A DNA stretch of 64,000 bases, from NCBI GenBank assembly GCA_037179385.1, contig CM074193.1, forward strand, positions 1,989,931-2,053,930, written 5' to 3'. The translations under genes and the position numbers were made by a program. The notes under the pieces were generated by a model. It was not told the origin of the DNA. It did not search any database and was given only the letters and a program-made list of their open reading frames with translations. Shown in pieces: positions 10,319 to 22,981 of the stretch (position 1 is its first letter; every line of letters starts with the position of its first letter). The DNA comes from Holothuria scabra. Taxonomy: Eukaryota > Echinodermata > Holothuroidea > Aspidochirotida > Holothuriidae.

Positions 10319-10854
10319 CTGTTGAGGTGTCAAAATTACAGGTAAATCTTAATATGCGTAATATTTTTTATGTTCCGTAACTACAGTGGTCAAAACAGAA
10401 ATACAAACACTTTAAGGGTATCTAGACTCCATTTTCCATAGTAAAACTTTCTGAGCCGTTTGTAAACTTGTTGTAAAGTTGTAAGGAGGCAAATTTGGAT
10501 ACCCAAACTCTACTTGTCAAGCCTCGAGGAAGAGAGAAAGATATGAAGTCCTATCAGTGATTTTCGGCTGTTTGTCAGTTTCAATGGCTGGTCTAGTGTA
10601 GATCAATACTAAGACAAAGCAGTGTACAGAATTATCTGCTGTACCTGATATCCTATCGTGAAGATTGAACATGCTTTGCACTTCGCACATGCGCAATTTT
10701 ACTGCCTCCAATTTCAGAATTTAAACTTGCATTACTTGTACAAAAGATAAACTGAACAACAAATGGATTCACTTTATCATGAAGGTTGTTAGCAGGTATT
10801 GGGGAATTGTAGAATTCTAGAATGGAAAACGGCAGGAGTGCTGAAGAGTCATTG

Positions 10855-11215
10855 GCAACTTATGCAGACAATGTGATTACATTTTATACAAATCTGGACC
10901 GTGCATTTGAGTAGCAGGGTAATGCACGATCAGAAAGCCCATGCAAGTGATGCACGAGGGAGTGGCCCAATGGCATCCAGAGAAATCATTGACCACAGAG
11001 ATTTCGTTTTTTTGTTTTAATACACTGGTCCAAAGTTGTTACACCGTGTTAATTCATTGGCGATAATATTTAGTTTTAAAAGAAGTATAACTTCTTTTGT
11101 AACCACATTAAAAAATAGCTTACCCCTGAGTAAATTGAAATAGCCCAAGGTAAGTTAATTCCATGTTCAGTAACAAACAGTCACGTGACCGTTATGGACC
11201 AATAGAAGTTGAGGA
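10855..11215 (+). repeat. dispersed repeat F, copy 1
   Basis: Two blocks recur in the same order and orientation at 48045-48385: one around TAATGCACGATCAGAAAG...GTGCAAGTGAT-like words, and one reading AATAGCCCAAGGTAAGT then GACCGTTATGGACCA. The element type and ends are not resolved. Confidence 0.55.
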
Positions 11216-11740
11216 TTTTAATCCATGTATGATCCGGCATAATCGTCGGTATGAGGACCTTGCAATTTACATTATGAGACCGTCCAAAGTCAGTCATAAA
11301 TGTCGACAATAAATGCTCCTTCCTGTAATAAATGAGTCCGCACGTACCAATTTGTGGCAATAAGTTCACCCATTGTGCGTGACTACCTTTTCACTGCATG
11401 CGAGATCATTTAACGTACCATTGAGGTGAAAACTTTTATCTTACCCCATCTTTATTCTCAATAACTTGTTATGGCGGATCCAGGAGGTTTCGTGGGTAAA
11501 AGTGATTTTTGCACCCCTAAACAAAAAACATTGATCCCCATAAAACGTGACACGTAAACAAAAGCGGTAAAGGATTAATAGAGAGTTGTTGTAGCATATG
11601 ATTATTTTGGCAAAGTTGCCTGAATCGCTTACAGGGCTTGTAATGGCACAATGCATCTGGCAGTTTGCTCATCATGGATCAAGCCACCAAGTTTCATTGG
11701 TATAAAATTTTGTGATATCATAGGAAAACTGGTAACTTAC

Positions 11741-11909
11741 AAAAGATACAACAGTATGTAACATTGCATAAGTGTAACGGTTAGTTGCAGCATCGCCCAG
11801 TCCCGAATCAGCCAAGCCAAGATTGTCATTATCATAAAACCAATAGCAAAGAAGTATTCAATGAAGAGTCCAGAGACCATTCGTTTGTTTGGACCCACGT
11901 ACTCAGTAG
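11741..11909 (-). CDS. SLC22A-like: SLC22-like transporter, exon 4 (helices 4-6)
   Basis: The acceptor is CTTCTTGCAG and the donor GTAAGT starts at 11740, giving 169 bp. Reading begins (A)-T-E-Y-V-G-P-N-K-R-M-V-S-G, the family E-x-V-G-P-x-x-R motif between helices 4 and 5. A helix follows (F-I-E-Y-F-F-A-I-G-F-M-I-M-T-I-L-A-W), then an I-R-D-W turn and another helix ending L-L-Y-L-L. It enters in phase 1 and leaves with TT, completed to F276 by exon 5. The phases and motif leave little doubt. Confidence 0.95.
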
Positions 11910-12410
11910 CTGCAAGAAGTACCAGAGAAAAAGCGTTTACCTACATGACATCATGTTGCATTGAATAAATTTTATACAGCACTAAACAGAAAGAATCTTT
12001 CCGCGACCTTTGAACATTACAGTAATAATATCCTTCGCTAGATCATCAAAAGAAGTAGAAAAGAAAAACTACCTAAATGATACATGGACACATAGGCCTA
12101 CCTTTAGTCTAAAAACTTCAAATGTGTATATTACAAAGATGAGATGCCAACCCTTTTTGTAAGGGACAGTATTGTGGACAGATATAAAAAGTTTTCAAAT
12201 GGTGTATTGCCCAATCGTTCTTACATGAGGTATTTGCTTCTCATCAATTTCCTGGCATTTCTGCATCGTGTGCAAGAAATTGCTGAAATAACTTGGCAGA
12301 ATGTATCACCTGTACAAACCAACGACTGACAAGAAGCAACTGAAAGTTAGGCTACGTTAGGTTCGATTCGGCTTTCGGTTAGGATAAATAGGGTTTACGC
12401 CTCACAATAT

Positions 12411-12643
12411 AGACGAATCCAGACAGCAAGTAATGGTCTGATTTTAGTCGGCCATAACTGGGGTATTATCATCTTACCTGTATTAAATTGAATCTTGATT
12501 CCTTCAATTTCACTGAATATGAGGGTTTGAAATTCAAGTAGACAGAAATTCATGAAGACAATAAATGAAGACGAATTTAGGCTGATGGACCCCACTAATG
12601 GCTGCCTACAGTCACTAAACACAAGTGCTGATCGGATTCGTTT
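12411..12643 (-). repeat. short inverted-repeat element G, copy 1
   Basis: The ends are AGACGAATCC and GGATTCGTTT. Read in reverse it shares GGGGTCCATCAGCCT and AATTCGTCTTCATTTATTG-like words with the copies at 14026 and 14619. About 233 bp. Confidence 0.6.
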
Positions 12644-13265
12644 AAAACCTTGAGGAGTGATCTAGCGGTACCCACTGCGGGGCCTTCTTTCAGTTTGGGG
12701 GGCACTGGATTAGTATTCCTATTCCATTGGCTATGTGGAGTATAACGCTTAACAGTTAACAGTATTTTAAAGTCTCTAGTATGAATCGAACCTCGTAACT
12801 TCCGAGTGAGAGTCATGTGATCTATTCAGTGTAAACAACACACTAGGTACAAAGTTCAATGACGACGAAAATTGTAAGTTTTGTACAAGTTTAGTAAAAC
12901 AAAAGTTAACAGAAGAAGTTATAAACCGTAAGGTACACAACAAAGGCGGGGCATTTGGAAAGTCCAATGGATGATGATTTTAAAACAGATTTAGAATCTT
13001 TTTTTCTTTTGAGAGTTCGATGAATAAGGTATTTTCTAATCACTGATATTCGAATTCTCGTTATTGTATGTTCTAAACCTTTTTCGAGGCCATCCTATTA
13101 TATGCAACATAATCAGATTGCTATCCCAGCGAACATACTAGCAAAAAGAATCACAAATTTACCGCCACCCTTGTATTGTTTCTAGTCAGTTACTGTAATT
13201 GACTGTACAGTAAAAAAGTCATGTGTATAGTTCATGTCTAGTTTAGGAAGTTTGTTGTCCCAATA

Positions 13266-13450
13266 GAGGTTATGCACCGACGTCACTGCGTTGTACGTCT
13301 GTCAATTTTTCCCTCCAGGCGTCCATTGTGCAACAATTGTTACTTAGGGGCAGTAGTGGGCGCGCATTGGTAACACACGTACTGCCCATGATCAGTTCGA
13401 TCCAGTATGTCAAATTGAACTTACCGCGCTGACGTTCCTTCCATAATCTC
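13266..13450 (+). repeat. dispersed repeat B, copy 1
   Basis: GACGTCACTGCGTTG, then GTCCATTGTGCAACAATT, then GATCAGT, then CGCTGACG follow the same order as in 57248-57418. The copies are diverged, the ends are unclear and no coding potential is seen. Confidence 0.5.
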
Positions 13451-14025
13451 TATGGCATGAATATAGTAGAATTGCTAAATAAATGATGTGTCTTGTTTTT
13501 GATTAGGGGATGACAAATTTTCACATGTATTAGAAAAGTTCGCTACGCAACGATAAAAGCTTGAAACCCCGAAACCCAAGTTGCGGTTGCCACCTTAAGG
13601 TCGAGAAGCCATAATTTAAAGTTTGAATCAAGGCTTAAACCAAACGGTCGAGACTTAAACCGTTACTTTCTAACTTTTTAGCTGCACTCTATTTTTCGAA
13701 TAACTTAATAAACATGGAGAAGAAAATTGAACTCTTTTGAATGGGAAATTATGGTAAATTAGTCTGCCTCAAAATGTACTTCAGTTTCATTTTTTATCAA
13801 TTAAATGCAGATAAAGTATACTTTTATTAAGATTTTTAGAAACACGTTCACGACATCGTCGGACTAAGTTGGAGAATTCTGCCTCTTGATCAATGGATAT
13901 TTAAACTTCGACCTTTATTTCCGAATCCAGTGGTGCAGTGACGAACTTTTACGGTTAACCTTTAGATACTCGCCACCCACCTTCAAAAGATTCTTAAGGA
14001 TTGCATGGTTTGTATTTCCAAGTAA

Positions 14026-14284
14026 AGACGAATCTGATCAGCTCTTGTGTTTAGTGCCGGTAAGCAGCCATTAGTGGGGTCCATCAGCCTCAAATCGTCT
14101 TCATTTATTGCCTACATGAATTTCAGACCCTCATATCCAGTCAAACTGAAACAATCAAGATACAATTTAGTGTACAATCTTCAATATACAGATCAGTAAG
14201 TAAGGAACTTGAAAGATTTGAAGGTTATAGACCCCAGATATGACCGACTGAAATCAGATCATCAGTGGCTCTCCGAATTCGTCT
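14026..14284 (+). repeat. short inverted-repeat element G, copy 2
   Basis: It begins AGACGAATCTGATCAG and ends GAATTCGTCT. It contains GCCATTAGTGGGGTCCATC, shared with the inverted copy at 12411. Confidence 0.6.
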
Positions 14285-14618
14285 ACAATGAGACTGGAAT
14301 CGTATTCAGTGGCTTAATTAGTCTCCAAATGAATTTTAAACCACGGAAGTCAGTTCGCAGATTTGGTGAAAGTATATGCACGAAAATAAAAGTTTCCAGA
14401 CCATCCTGTCAAGTTAATACTTGGTGCGAAAAAAGAAAGAAAGAAAAGAAAACCCTTACGAAATACTAACTTCATGTTCCAAAATTAACTAAAAGCGTGT
14501 TTATAATTACAAAAAATACATTTTTCTTGATTCAACAGTTACGTATATCTCCCAGATCCAAGTGGCAGAATTTTAGAAAGAGAATTTTGAAAGAGAATAT
14601 CTTTTTTGTTATCAATTA

Positions 14619-14873
14619 GGCGAGTCCGAAAAGATAGTGAACTCGGCCATTCGTGGGGTCCATCCTGCAGGCTTAAATCATCTTGATGCTATTGTCTATC
14701 TGTCTATATGGAATTCTAATTCTTCATTTTCAGTGAATCATAGGAAATAAAGAGGCAATTAAGTGTTCAGCAACCGATGATACAGGTAAGAGAAGAGCTT
14801 CAAAGTTTAAAGGTGATGGAACCCAGTTATGTCCTACTAAATCATATCATCAATCAACTGTTTAGATTCGTCT
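14619..14873 (+). repeat. short inverted-repeat element G, copy 3
   Basis: It begins AGGCGAGTCCGAAAAGATAG and ends AGATTCGTCT, in the same orientation as the 14026 copy and 335 bp beyond its end. It contains the diverged word TTCGTGGGGTCCATC. Confidence 0.55.
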
Positions 14874-15586
14874 AGGAATACATTGGCATTGTCCTCAGTA
14901 AATATTTTATATGCTTCACCATCAATTATATTGTGCGAAAAGGACATCCTTTCTAACTTCCACTTGTTATACGCCCTCAATTTTCCTCCTTTGCTTTTCA
15001 AGGGAAATATTGTGGTTGTTTTGGAAAAAAATTATCCTTTTAAAACTGATATTTATTGACACAGGTTGATAGATTATAAAAAAAATAAGGTAGTATGGTA
15101 GCCCTCTTTTCAAGAAATAAGTTTCCCACAAGTAGCAATTCAGTTACAGTTTACAGTTCAACAGTTAATTTCCATCATCACATTTGGCATTGAAATGAAC
15201 ATAAAATAATTTATTCATGGATTACATGCATGGAAAAGGAGAAAAGTAGAAGTGCAATACTTATAAATCGTTTCCGCCTTAGTATAGTGTTAAGTTAAAG
15301 AACTAGATAACCTGTTGATGGAATTCTTTACTATAATAAAACAAGAAGCCTACTACAAATTCAGTTGTTTGTTGCCCAAGAATTAATTTTTTCACCCAAA
15401 TTTTCAACATTTCAAATGATGCAACTTCCATTTTCCTTTTTGCACATAGTATTTTGAAGAGATGTAGCTATTGCTAGGGTTTATGATTAAGACTGAATTG
15501 TTGGATTGTGTCTGAATCATTTTTTGTACTCTTTGTTAGAGCATTTTAAACACAATATTCCCCTTTAAATCGCCGCTAGTTAGCTT

Positions 15587-15890
15587 TTAAAGGCCCAGTT
15601 CTCTCACCCAAACAGTACCCTTTCTCCTAACCTTCTTACTGAAGTCCCTCCCACAATTGTCTGAAATTCATCCTCATCCAGGCACAACCTAAGTTTCTTG
15701 CTTCAGGGTGAGTATAGAAAAACTCCATTTATATAATCAAAACACTCTCAGTACCATTCTTACTGTGTAATATAAGCTTTGGCACTCTGCATTGTTTGAA
15801 TAAGCTGTCAGTCAAAGAGCTGAGCCAATTGAGAATTTCGGTACCCGGGTACCAATACTGTACTTTGGGGTGAGAGGTTTGGCCCTTTAA
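15587..15890 (-). mobile_element. TTAA-flanked MITE, family A (reverse copy)
   Basis: The element is 304 bp from TTAAAGGCCCAGTTCTCTCA to GGGTGAGAGGTTTGGCCCTTTAA. It is the same length as the copy at 6327 but inverted. Both TTAA ends are intact. It lies in intron 3. Confidence 0.88.
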
Positions 15891-18800
15891 ACTCGCAAAC
15901 ATTATCAAAACCGGCAGCAATCTTAGCTTTCTTTTCTATTTTCTGTTGACCCCAAATGTCTTGGGAGTCTGCGAAGAGAATGTCAACCATCCACCGCCCT
16001 TCTCAGTTCGAAAGGAAGCTTAGGGCGACAGTTTTGCTCTTTGTCTGTTAATACATAGGAAAGTTATGTTACCTCAGATTATGTCGGATACATGTATAAT
16101 TACAAGTTTTAGAGACGTAACTCCCTGATGATACCTTTCTCAATAGATGGGAAGAATACTTTTTTTTCAGGGGCACTCAAACGATTTGCGAGAGATGCGA
16201 ATATCAAAACATGTTAAAGTCAAACATTTAGAGGTTTTTCTTTTTTTGGGGGGGGGATGATATTTCCATATTATGCAGTCATATCGGTTCTTGCACAGCT
16301 TAGGTCATATTGAGGTATGTGCAATTGTCATGCTCACCGTGAATGAGCTGAGGCCAGTTCATGTAAAAGACGAACACACGCTTCAAATTCGAAAAACATT
16401 ATCTTTTCAAGAATGTGGGGCAAAATTGTCATGGATAGAGAAATTGCGAACTCTTTCGTCATATTTTTTTTTTTGCAAACCTGAACACGGTGCGATATAC
16501 CTTACAAGGTATTGCTACCATTAGTTGTTTTCTAAAGAGATCAATGATACCTCTTGTGACCATCTACTCAACAGTGGTATGAATGAGTGTTTGAATTTTA
16601 TAGAGGAGTTCGGCCGGTGGTAGTGATGGGACTGCGTTAACGTTGAAGCGAAAGTGTGAAGAGAAAGACGGGATGATCCACAAAAATAAAGAAAGTATTA
16701 AGTCATGAGTGTGTGGGTCCATAATTTTGCTACTAAAACACGTTTTTGCACAGCTCATGGCGGTACTGAAATAGTTAAAACCACACAAACTGTTAAGACA
16801 CACTCCCAGATTGATGAAGCAAGAATAGGAGATAAAAAAGTACCACCTTTTGAACTCAAGATTTACCTGACACTTAGATTCCTGTAGAGTCATCAGATCG
16901 GTTCTAGTTCCTAACCCCTACGGTCTCCGGTTTCATGAATCCACTTTTCACCAAATGGCTAGGGCGGGATCGTCCCTCGTTGCTTGTTTGTGTTTGTACG
17001 AAGAGTTCACGAATATCGGCCACCTCTTAAGTAGGTTCTGCCCATATGTGAAGCTTTTAGGAATTTTGAGAACAAATCTCTAGCGTAATGCACGACTAAT
17101 GGATGCCACAAGCATTTTCAAGTAATTTCCAAAGGTTTTTAGTCCGCCACCCACAATGAAGCAAGGGAATAATTGACGACGCCTCCAAACCCGGCCTCGT
17201 AGTCGTAGCCAGCCCATCTTAAACTAATTGGTTAGAAAGTGGGCCGTTAAACCTATCTAACCTAATCGGAGTCCTCGCGAGGTGTAGCGATCTTTTGCAG
17301 CTTAAAATACGAAATTTGTAGATTTTGCCATGTTGGACATTCGCAAACCTTCACGATGCTTTTGCGTGTTCCATGAAAAGAGGCAACATGTAAGAGTTGT
17401 AGTCTACATTGAGTAACAACTTCCAGAACCTTCGTCAATGAAGTTCGCTGGGTCTTTTTCAGTACGGCAGGGGTTTAAAAAAAATTAGAAATTTCCAGCG
17501 GAAGTCTTTTTGATAGTGAATTGCTCTCATTTTTAAAAGATTCCTATTATGCAAATGACCTAATCAAAATGTATGCTAATTTTGGAAACTCTCGTAAATA
17601 ACAAACAAAGGACCAACAATTTGGAGAATGTCTGGTGATAGTTACGACTTCTTCCAATTATTTTTTCGATCTTTCATGAAATTTCTCGAAGACGTTCTTA
17701 CCAATCGTTTGGTGCACTCTTGGTGGTAAATCCACACCACATTACATTTGACCTATATATTTGCCGTTACTCTGTGTGAATTCTGTATTCAATAGGCAAA
17801 ATTAAGCTATGCGGGCTAATGCCAAGGAGCTGGAAAACTCCATGCTTATACTTTGGCCTCAATCTGTCAAAGTCGAAGGGCAAGAACAGTCTTTCCAAAC
17901 TTTTTATGAAGGTAGTGCTAACCATTCCCACAATTTTGGGTCATTTCTCTTCGAAGTAGTTTTGGTATTTAAAGAATGCATATTCAAGGTAAATCAGGCA
18001 GTTAGTTGCTCCTCGTGAATTTCACACAAGGAAAAACGGAATTGTCACATGTTCCTCAAAGAGTCATTACTGAAACAGCATAGTCTACTGCATCAATAAA
18101 AGTTGAGTTTACTGCAATTCCCTTTTAAACTGTGTGTGGTTTATTGAAATGCCGACAAGGGAAGAAATGGTCCTGAACGAGGTGACATAGGATTGACCAA
18201 GAAAAGGAAAACTATTTTGTCTTCCCACATTGGCCTTTTAATGCATTTTAAACACTGTCTTAAGTTTTTCCACCAAATCCCCGGTAGCATGATAATTATT
18301 TGACATACACAAGAACGTCACTACCGAGGGTGGGAGTGGGGAAATCTGTCGGAAGTTATTTACAGTTTATCGAGGAAAATCAACTCTCTATTAGGAATTA
18401 ACTTCGTCGAAAAAAATACAAAAGAAACTCTGTTTGAGAAAAAAGTAGAAAACGAAAATTTCAATTTGATATTACTTGTATTCTGAGCATAAGAGGAAAT
18501 CCTGCCAGGTGGTGCTTTTGATGTTTTAAATTGGTCTAGAAACCTTTTTGTTCGTAGAGAAATGATTCATTTTGGTATGTAAAAATCATTTGACCTATAG
18601 GGATATATAATTGGTATTGCAAAAAAACGGAAATGAATGAATGAGGTGTTGGGCAAATGTAACAGAGATATGGAAAGGGGATGTGGGAGCAAAGGCACCA
18701 TGCCCATTACTGCATGGGGTGTTAATTTATGACCCGATCTCACGTAGACGCTCAATTTTGTGAGGGAGGAGAAATTCCTGCAGCACAACCCCCCCCCCCC

Positions 18801-19166
18801 CCCGACTGATCGAAACCTAGGGATGGCCGGCCATGGGCATAGTTCAGAAGTTACAGGAATACCGCATGACGCGCAAGTTGGCATGCGTTGTTAAGTCGCT
18901 TGGTTTCGTGTATTTGGACAGGATGTAGTTAAGTCACGGTAAGTATGATGATCACATGACAAACGTTGTGCACGCTGATTCGCACAAGCTGTGCAAGAAT
19001 GGTTTACGTCTCAATTGTCTAGAAACATCCAGGGAAAACAACGTAGGTTCAAGTTGGACTTCGCAATGATTTCAACATTCGCACTCTTCGCAAATTGTTC
19101 GTTGAAAGCATGGAAACTTAATTTCATAATTTCGAAAGTTAAGGCAATAAATACGTGTACACAAAC
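15891..19166. other. intron 3 remainder, nothing recognised
   Basis: I see only short simple runs (G9 near 16248, a C run of about 16 near 18788) and no splice-bounded coding frame. The longest frames (about 105-109 codons on the minus strand) look random. Confidence 0.5.
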
Positions 19167-19321
19167 CCATGATGACTGGTATTATCCATGCTGCATAGTT
19201 AGCTGGGGCAAGAATGACCCTTACAAGGGTGTAGGACCAAAAATTAGGCATGAAGATGACCGCTATTCCAAAAACAAATTGATGAAGTAGGCAAATCCAC
19301 CAGGCATGGAATCGTCCTATC
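19167..19321 (-). CDS. SLC22A-like: SLC22-like transporter, exon 3 (helices 3-4)
   Basis: The acceptor GTTCTCTCTAG lies above 19321, and the exon is 155 bp. The first G completes W168; then I-G-R-F-H-A-W-W-I-C-L-L-H-Q-F-V-F-G follows, finishing the D-x-x-G-R loop motif begun in exon 2 and entering helix 3. Helix 4 carries Y-T-L-V-R-V-I-L-A-P-A-N-Y-A-A, matching the family's helix 4 'R-x-x-x-G' region but with an alanine-proline step where many members have G. The donor is G|GTTTGT, a non-optimal GT site, yet phase 1 joins exon 4 perfectly. Confidence 0.94.
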
Positions 19322-19967
19322 CTAGAGAGAACATAATGCAATTTCATGACAATTAATGGTTAACGCATAAAGTTAACGTGTTGCTTAAATGATAAACGCC
19401 GCATTGGTACAGATATGTCTACACAATTTGACTTCCCCAACCCAAGTGAATAATTTATTCTTGACATTTGCATGCTATGATCACGCCATAGAAAGAACTG
19501 ACAGTCGGCAGAGTTGGCAATGCATTGAAAAAGTCTGCAGTCTGGCAACGAATTGGGATGTTTGCCCCTCACTGCCAGTTTATTCTATGAACATTTCAAG
19601 GGCAGCTGTACTGAGGGTTTTTTGATAGAGGAGTTTCCTCAAAACAACGCATTTAAAAATAAGTTTATCCATTGATGCAGATTTTATAGAAAATTTACAA
19701 TCGCTTTGATGGAAATTTATGTCAATTAAGTTTACTTGACGTTTAAAAAGGAATGTAGATATAGGGCAAAAGATCAATAATAACTACTACTATTGTCCTG
19801 TTGAATAAAATTTATGACTAGATAGCCTTCTTGGGTTGAAGTGTGTCGGCTGCACTGTGCGTTCTGTTGGGGCGATCTCTCACTCATGTGCTCCACTAAA
19901 AACGCATTGTTTTGAAAAGCCTAAATGGTTATTCTTCTTTCAATTATTTCATGAAATTCGCACTCAC

Positions 19968-20071
19968 CAGTCTGCAATCATACCGTATACAACCGAACCA
20001 AATAATGACCCCATGAAGAAAAGAGATTGAGCTATTTGAGGCAGGCCTTCTCTTTTGCAAACAAGGTCAAA
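19968..20071 (-). CDS. SLC22A-like: SLC22-like transporter, exon 2 (loop end and helix 2)
   Basis: The acceptor is CATTTTGCAG and the donor GTGAGTG starts at 19967. The exon is 104 bp, entering in phase 0 and leaving in phase 2. It reads F-D-L-V-C-K-R-E-G-L-P-Q-I-A-Q-S-L-F-F-M-G, which corresponds to the family 'W-D-L-V-C' block with F in place of the usual W, then helix 2 (S-L-F-G-S-V-V-Y-G-M-I-A-D). The conserved cysteine C138 closes the extracellular loop. Only the 646-bp intron 2 separates it from exon 3. Confidence 0.95.
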
Positions 20072-20555
20072 CTGCAAAATGAAAGAAAAGAAATAAATTA
20101 CATGTTGAAAATGCACATGATGTAGACTAGCTAGAACAAATTGATAGTCGGCATTGTAGCGATAAACATGTGCTTTCAGTTTTGTCTGAAAATGAACTGA
20201 ATGTTGGAAAGGGTAAGACGCTTGACTAACGAGGCCAAAGGGTCCGGCTACGTCTGGACACGTGAAAAGATTCCAACCCAAAGAATAGTTACGAGGACAA
20301 GAGGGGCATTTCCCCCACAGAATTTTCCTCCCCACCCCAGCCACTTGCCCATCATACCCCAATCAGGTCAGTTAAGAATTGAGTTGCTTAGAAAAATGAA
20401 TAACAGACCTCTCCAGATACTTAAATTTTTATCCAAAGCTTTGCTGAATCCTCAAAGCCTCCTCTGGACCACAATACCCGGAAAAAACCCTTTGGGCTCG
20501 GTTTCGCGCTGTTCTCCAACAGTTTTGTCACCAAGCATTATCCTTTGCCCTAAGT

Positions 20556-20750
20556 CCCCCCCACCACCACCCCCCACCACCACTCCCCACCACCACCCCC
20601 ACCACCACCACCCACCCACCCACCCACCCACCCACCCACCCACCCACCCACCCACCACCACCACCACCACCCCACCCCACCCACCCCCCACCACCACCAC
20701 CACCACACCACCACCACACCACCCCCCCACTCCCCACCCACTACTACTAC
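20556..20750. repeat. (CCCACC/CACCAC)n C-rich tract, G-quadruplex-prone on the minus strand
   Basis: About 195 bases are almost only C and A on the plus strand, including a pure (CCCA)n core at about 20612-20653. The minus strand is runs of GGG and GG separated by T. It lies about 485 bp into intron 1 on the transcribed-gene coding strand, so the nascent RNA would be G-rich. The Pro/His-rich and Gly/Trp/Val-rich frames across it are artefacts. Confidence 0.9.
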
Positions 20751-21196
20751 ATGGACAACATGAAATCATTATTTTACAGAAAAAATTGGTACGACTCCCA
20801 CGTGTCCACATTCTTTCAGATCATTCGTGTGTTGGGAATAGTAATGTCATTTGAAACCATGCTCAGATGTTGACTGTTGTTATCAACTGTCTAGTTAGTT
20901 CTAATGCAGGCTCATGTATACCTATTCCTGATCGTCTTGTTTACTAATTACGGAATTTGAACCAATCGCGCTCATAATATAGACTAGCAATTAAGCTGTC
21001 GTTTAGATTAAGATTAACTATTTTATTTGTTTGCATACACACGCACGATTGGTAATTTCGATATTGTTATCTGACATAATATCTACCAAATTGAAATCAT
21101 CAAACTCGAGATATCAAACTGAGACAGGTCTCAACTAACTACGTATATCTACTATACAAAAGTTAAAGTTTCAAGGAGTATAAGAATATCTTGCCA

Positions 21197-22439
21197 CACT
21201 GTTAAAAATTTCTGTAAATTTACAGACTTTTTTTAACTTAAACTTTTTGTATTTTACTTTTAATAGAGATTTTCTGTATCTTTACAGACACTTTGTATTG
21301 CTACAATAAAAAAAAGTTTGTTTAACATGAATTTTCTGTTTATTTGAAAAACCATTTCTGTCTGCTTTTTTAACCAAATTTTACTGCTTTGTAAAACTTT
21401 TTCTGTAAATTTACAGAAATTTTAACAGTATTTTGTATTTTCCTGATTTCACATAAATATACTTTCATTAAACAAACATTCATTTTGTTTTTAAGCTGAA
21501 AAAGAAACAAAAATAAGCCCAAACAAACAAACAAATAAGAAATAGCCAGAAAATTTTCAATATATAACATGCATCGTTCTGCGAAGTTTCAGTTAAAAAA
21601 AAAACATTTTTGGCAAATTTATGGCCCTATTTGAAAATTAACTTACATTATACTGACAATTGGTATACTGATGTCAACTCATCGCCACAGGCGCTCATGC
21701 ACTTGATCGGAGCAAATTAAAAACGTTTCACAAATTTACTTGAAAGAGTCTGTAAATTTACCACTTTATGACGTATATCTCATTTTGCATAAATGGGTGG
21801 AGCTTATTTTGTAGGCATTTTCCTAACAAAAGGATTGCTGTTGCTTTGAATAATATCTTTTTTGGCGTTTTTTAATCAGGAAGTGATAAACTTATTGTTT
21901 ACCTTGTCTGGAAATGTTTGCAACCAATGTATTTGCATTCTTTGTCATATTTATTTTAAAAACAATTATTATATTGTACAAAAAATGTGACTTTCCAATT
22001 ACAAAGTTCGTAGAGAGAGCAGTCTACTTAACAACAATATGACAACAAAGCATCCTCATTGTGTTTTGATTGAATACAACTTCGTAACGACACATTACGT
22101 GGATAAGCAAATACCTGATCTACGTAATGGTGAAGTGTATGTTACGTAATAACATATGAAAGGAAAAAAGGCAATATTATAATAAATATTACAACGCCGA
22201 GAATGAAAACAGTAGGCTGTAAATTCACATAAAATTAAGGTAAAAAAAAACAGAACAATTCTGTAATTCGATTTTACAGTAGACATTTGTAAACTAATTT
22301 ACATGCAAAAACTGTAAAGAAAAAACAAACACTTAATGTTTTTTCATGATTACAGTCTGGCTGTAAAAAAAACATTATTTGGTTGGAAAAAAATTTGCCA
22401 TAAAAATTATGTAAATTTACAGAGAAATTTTTAACAGTG
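21197..22439. mobile_element. 1.24-kb inverted-repeat element with internal CTGTAAATTTACAG palindromes
   Basis: The left end is CACTGTTAAAAATTTCTG and the right end AGAAATTTTTAACAGTG, inverted copies. The self-complementary word CTGTAAATTTACAG recurs near both ends and internally at about 21402. The interior is very AT-rich with no transposase frame. No flanking duplication is obvious. The termini are reminiscent of Kolobok-like or related vertebrate/invertebrate MITEs, but I cannot fix the superfamily. Confidence 0.65.
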
Positions 22440-22981
22440 CACTTCAGTAGACAAATCTCAGGAAAATTTATAGACATCAAGGTAATAACATCAACAAAAC
22501 AATGTGTACACATTTAAACATTAAAATATATGCATACGGAAGTGCTTCAAACGAAATTAATTATAATAGACCTACTTATGAAAACAACACAATATTTTCT
22601 CTAGTTAAGGGTCACAAAAGGCCTTGTTAAAGACTTAACTAAAAATTTAACACCTGTCGGAAAGAATGTGATTGTCAAAAGCTCTGTTACTTTACAAGCA
22701 TTTTAGAGTGCAAGTTGGGGTGATGAATATTTATGGGCAAGTCTATCTCTTTACAGTCTTCGCTTTGTTTTATAAATGTGTGTCTTTTCACATATTTGAT
22801 ATGTAATTTTTCGCCCAATTAATAGTTTCACAAGGAACTTTTAGCAACTTTTGAGTAACACAAGAACTGACACATTTCACTAGTACCACTTTCACTTAAA
22901 AGTGTCCTAATGAAGAAGCAAATGTCAGAACAGAAAACATTTCTCTATATCTCAACAGTGCGCGAGAGTTACTGAGAATTA

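Noticed and set aside
20201..20854. 217-codon plus-strand frame rich in Pro, His and Thr, and Gly/Trp/Val frames opposite it
   Set aside because: It is created by the (CCCACC)n tract, with no domain, and is antisense within intron 1.
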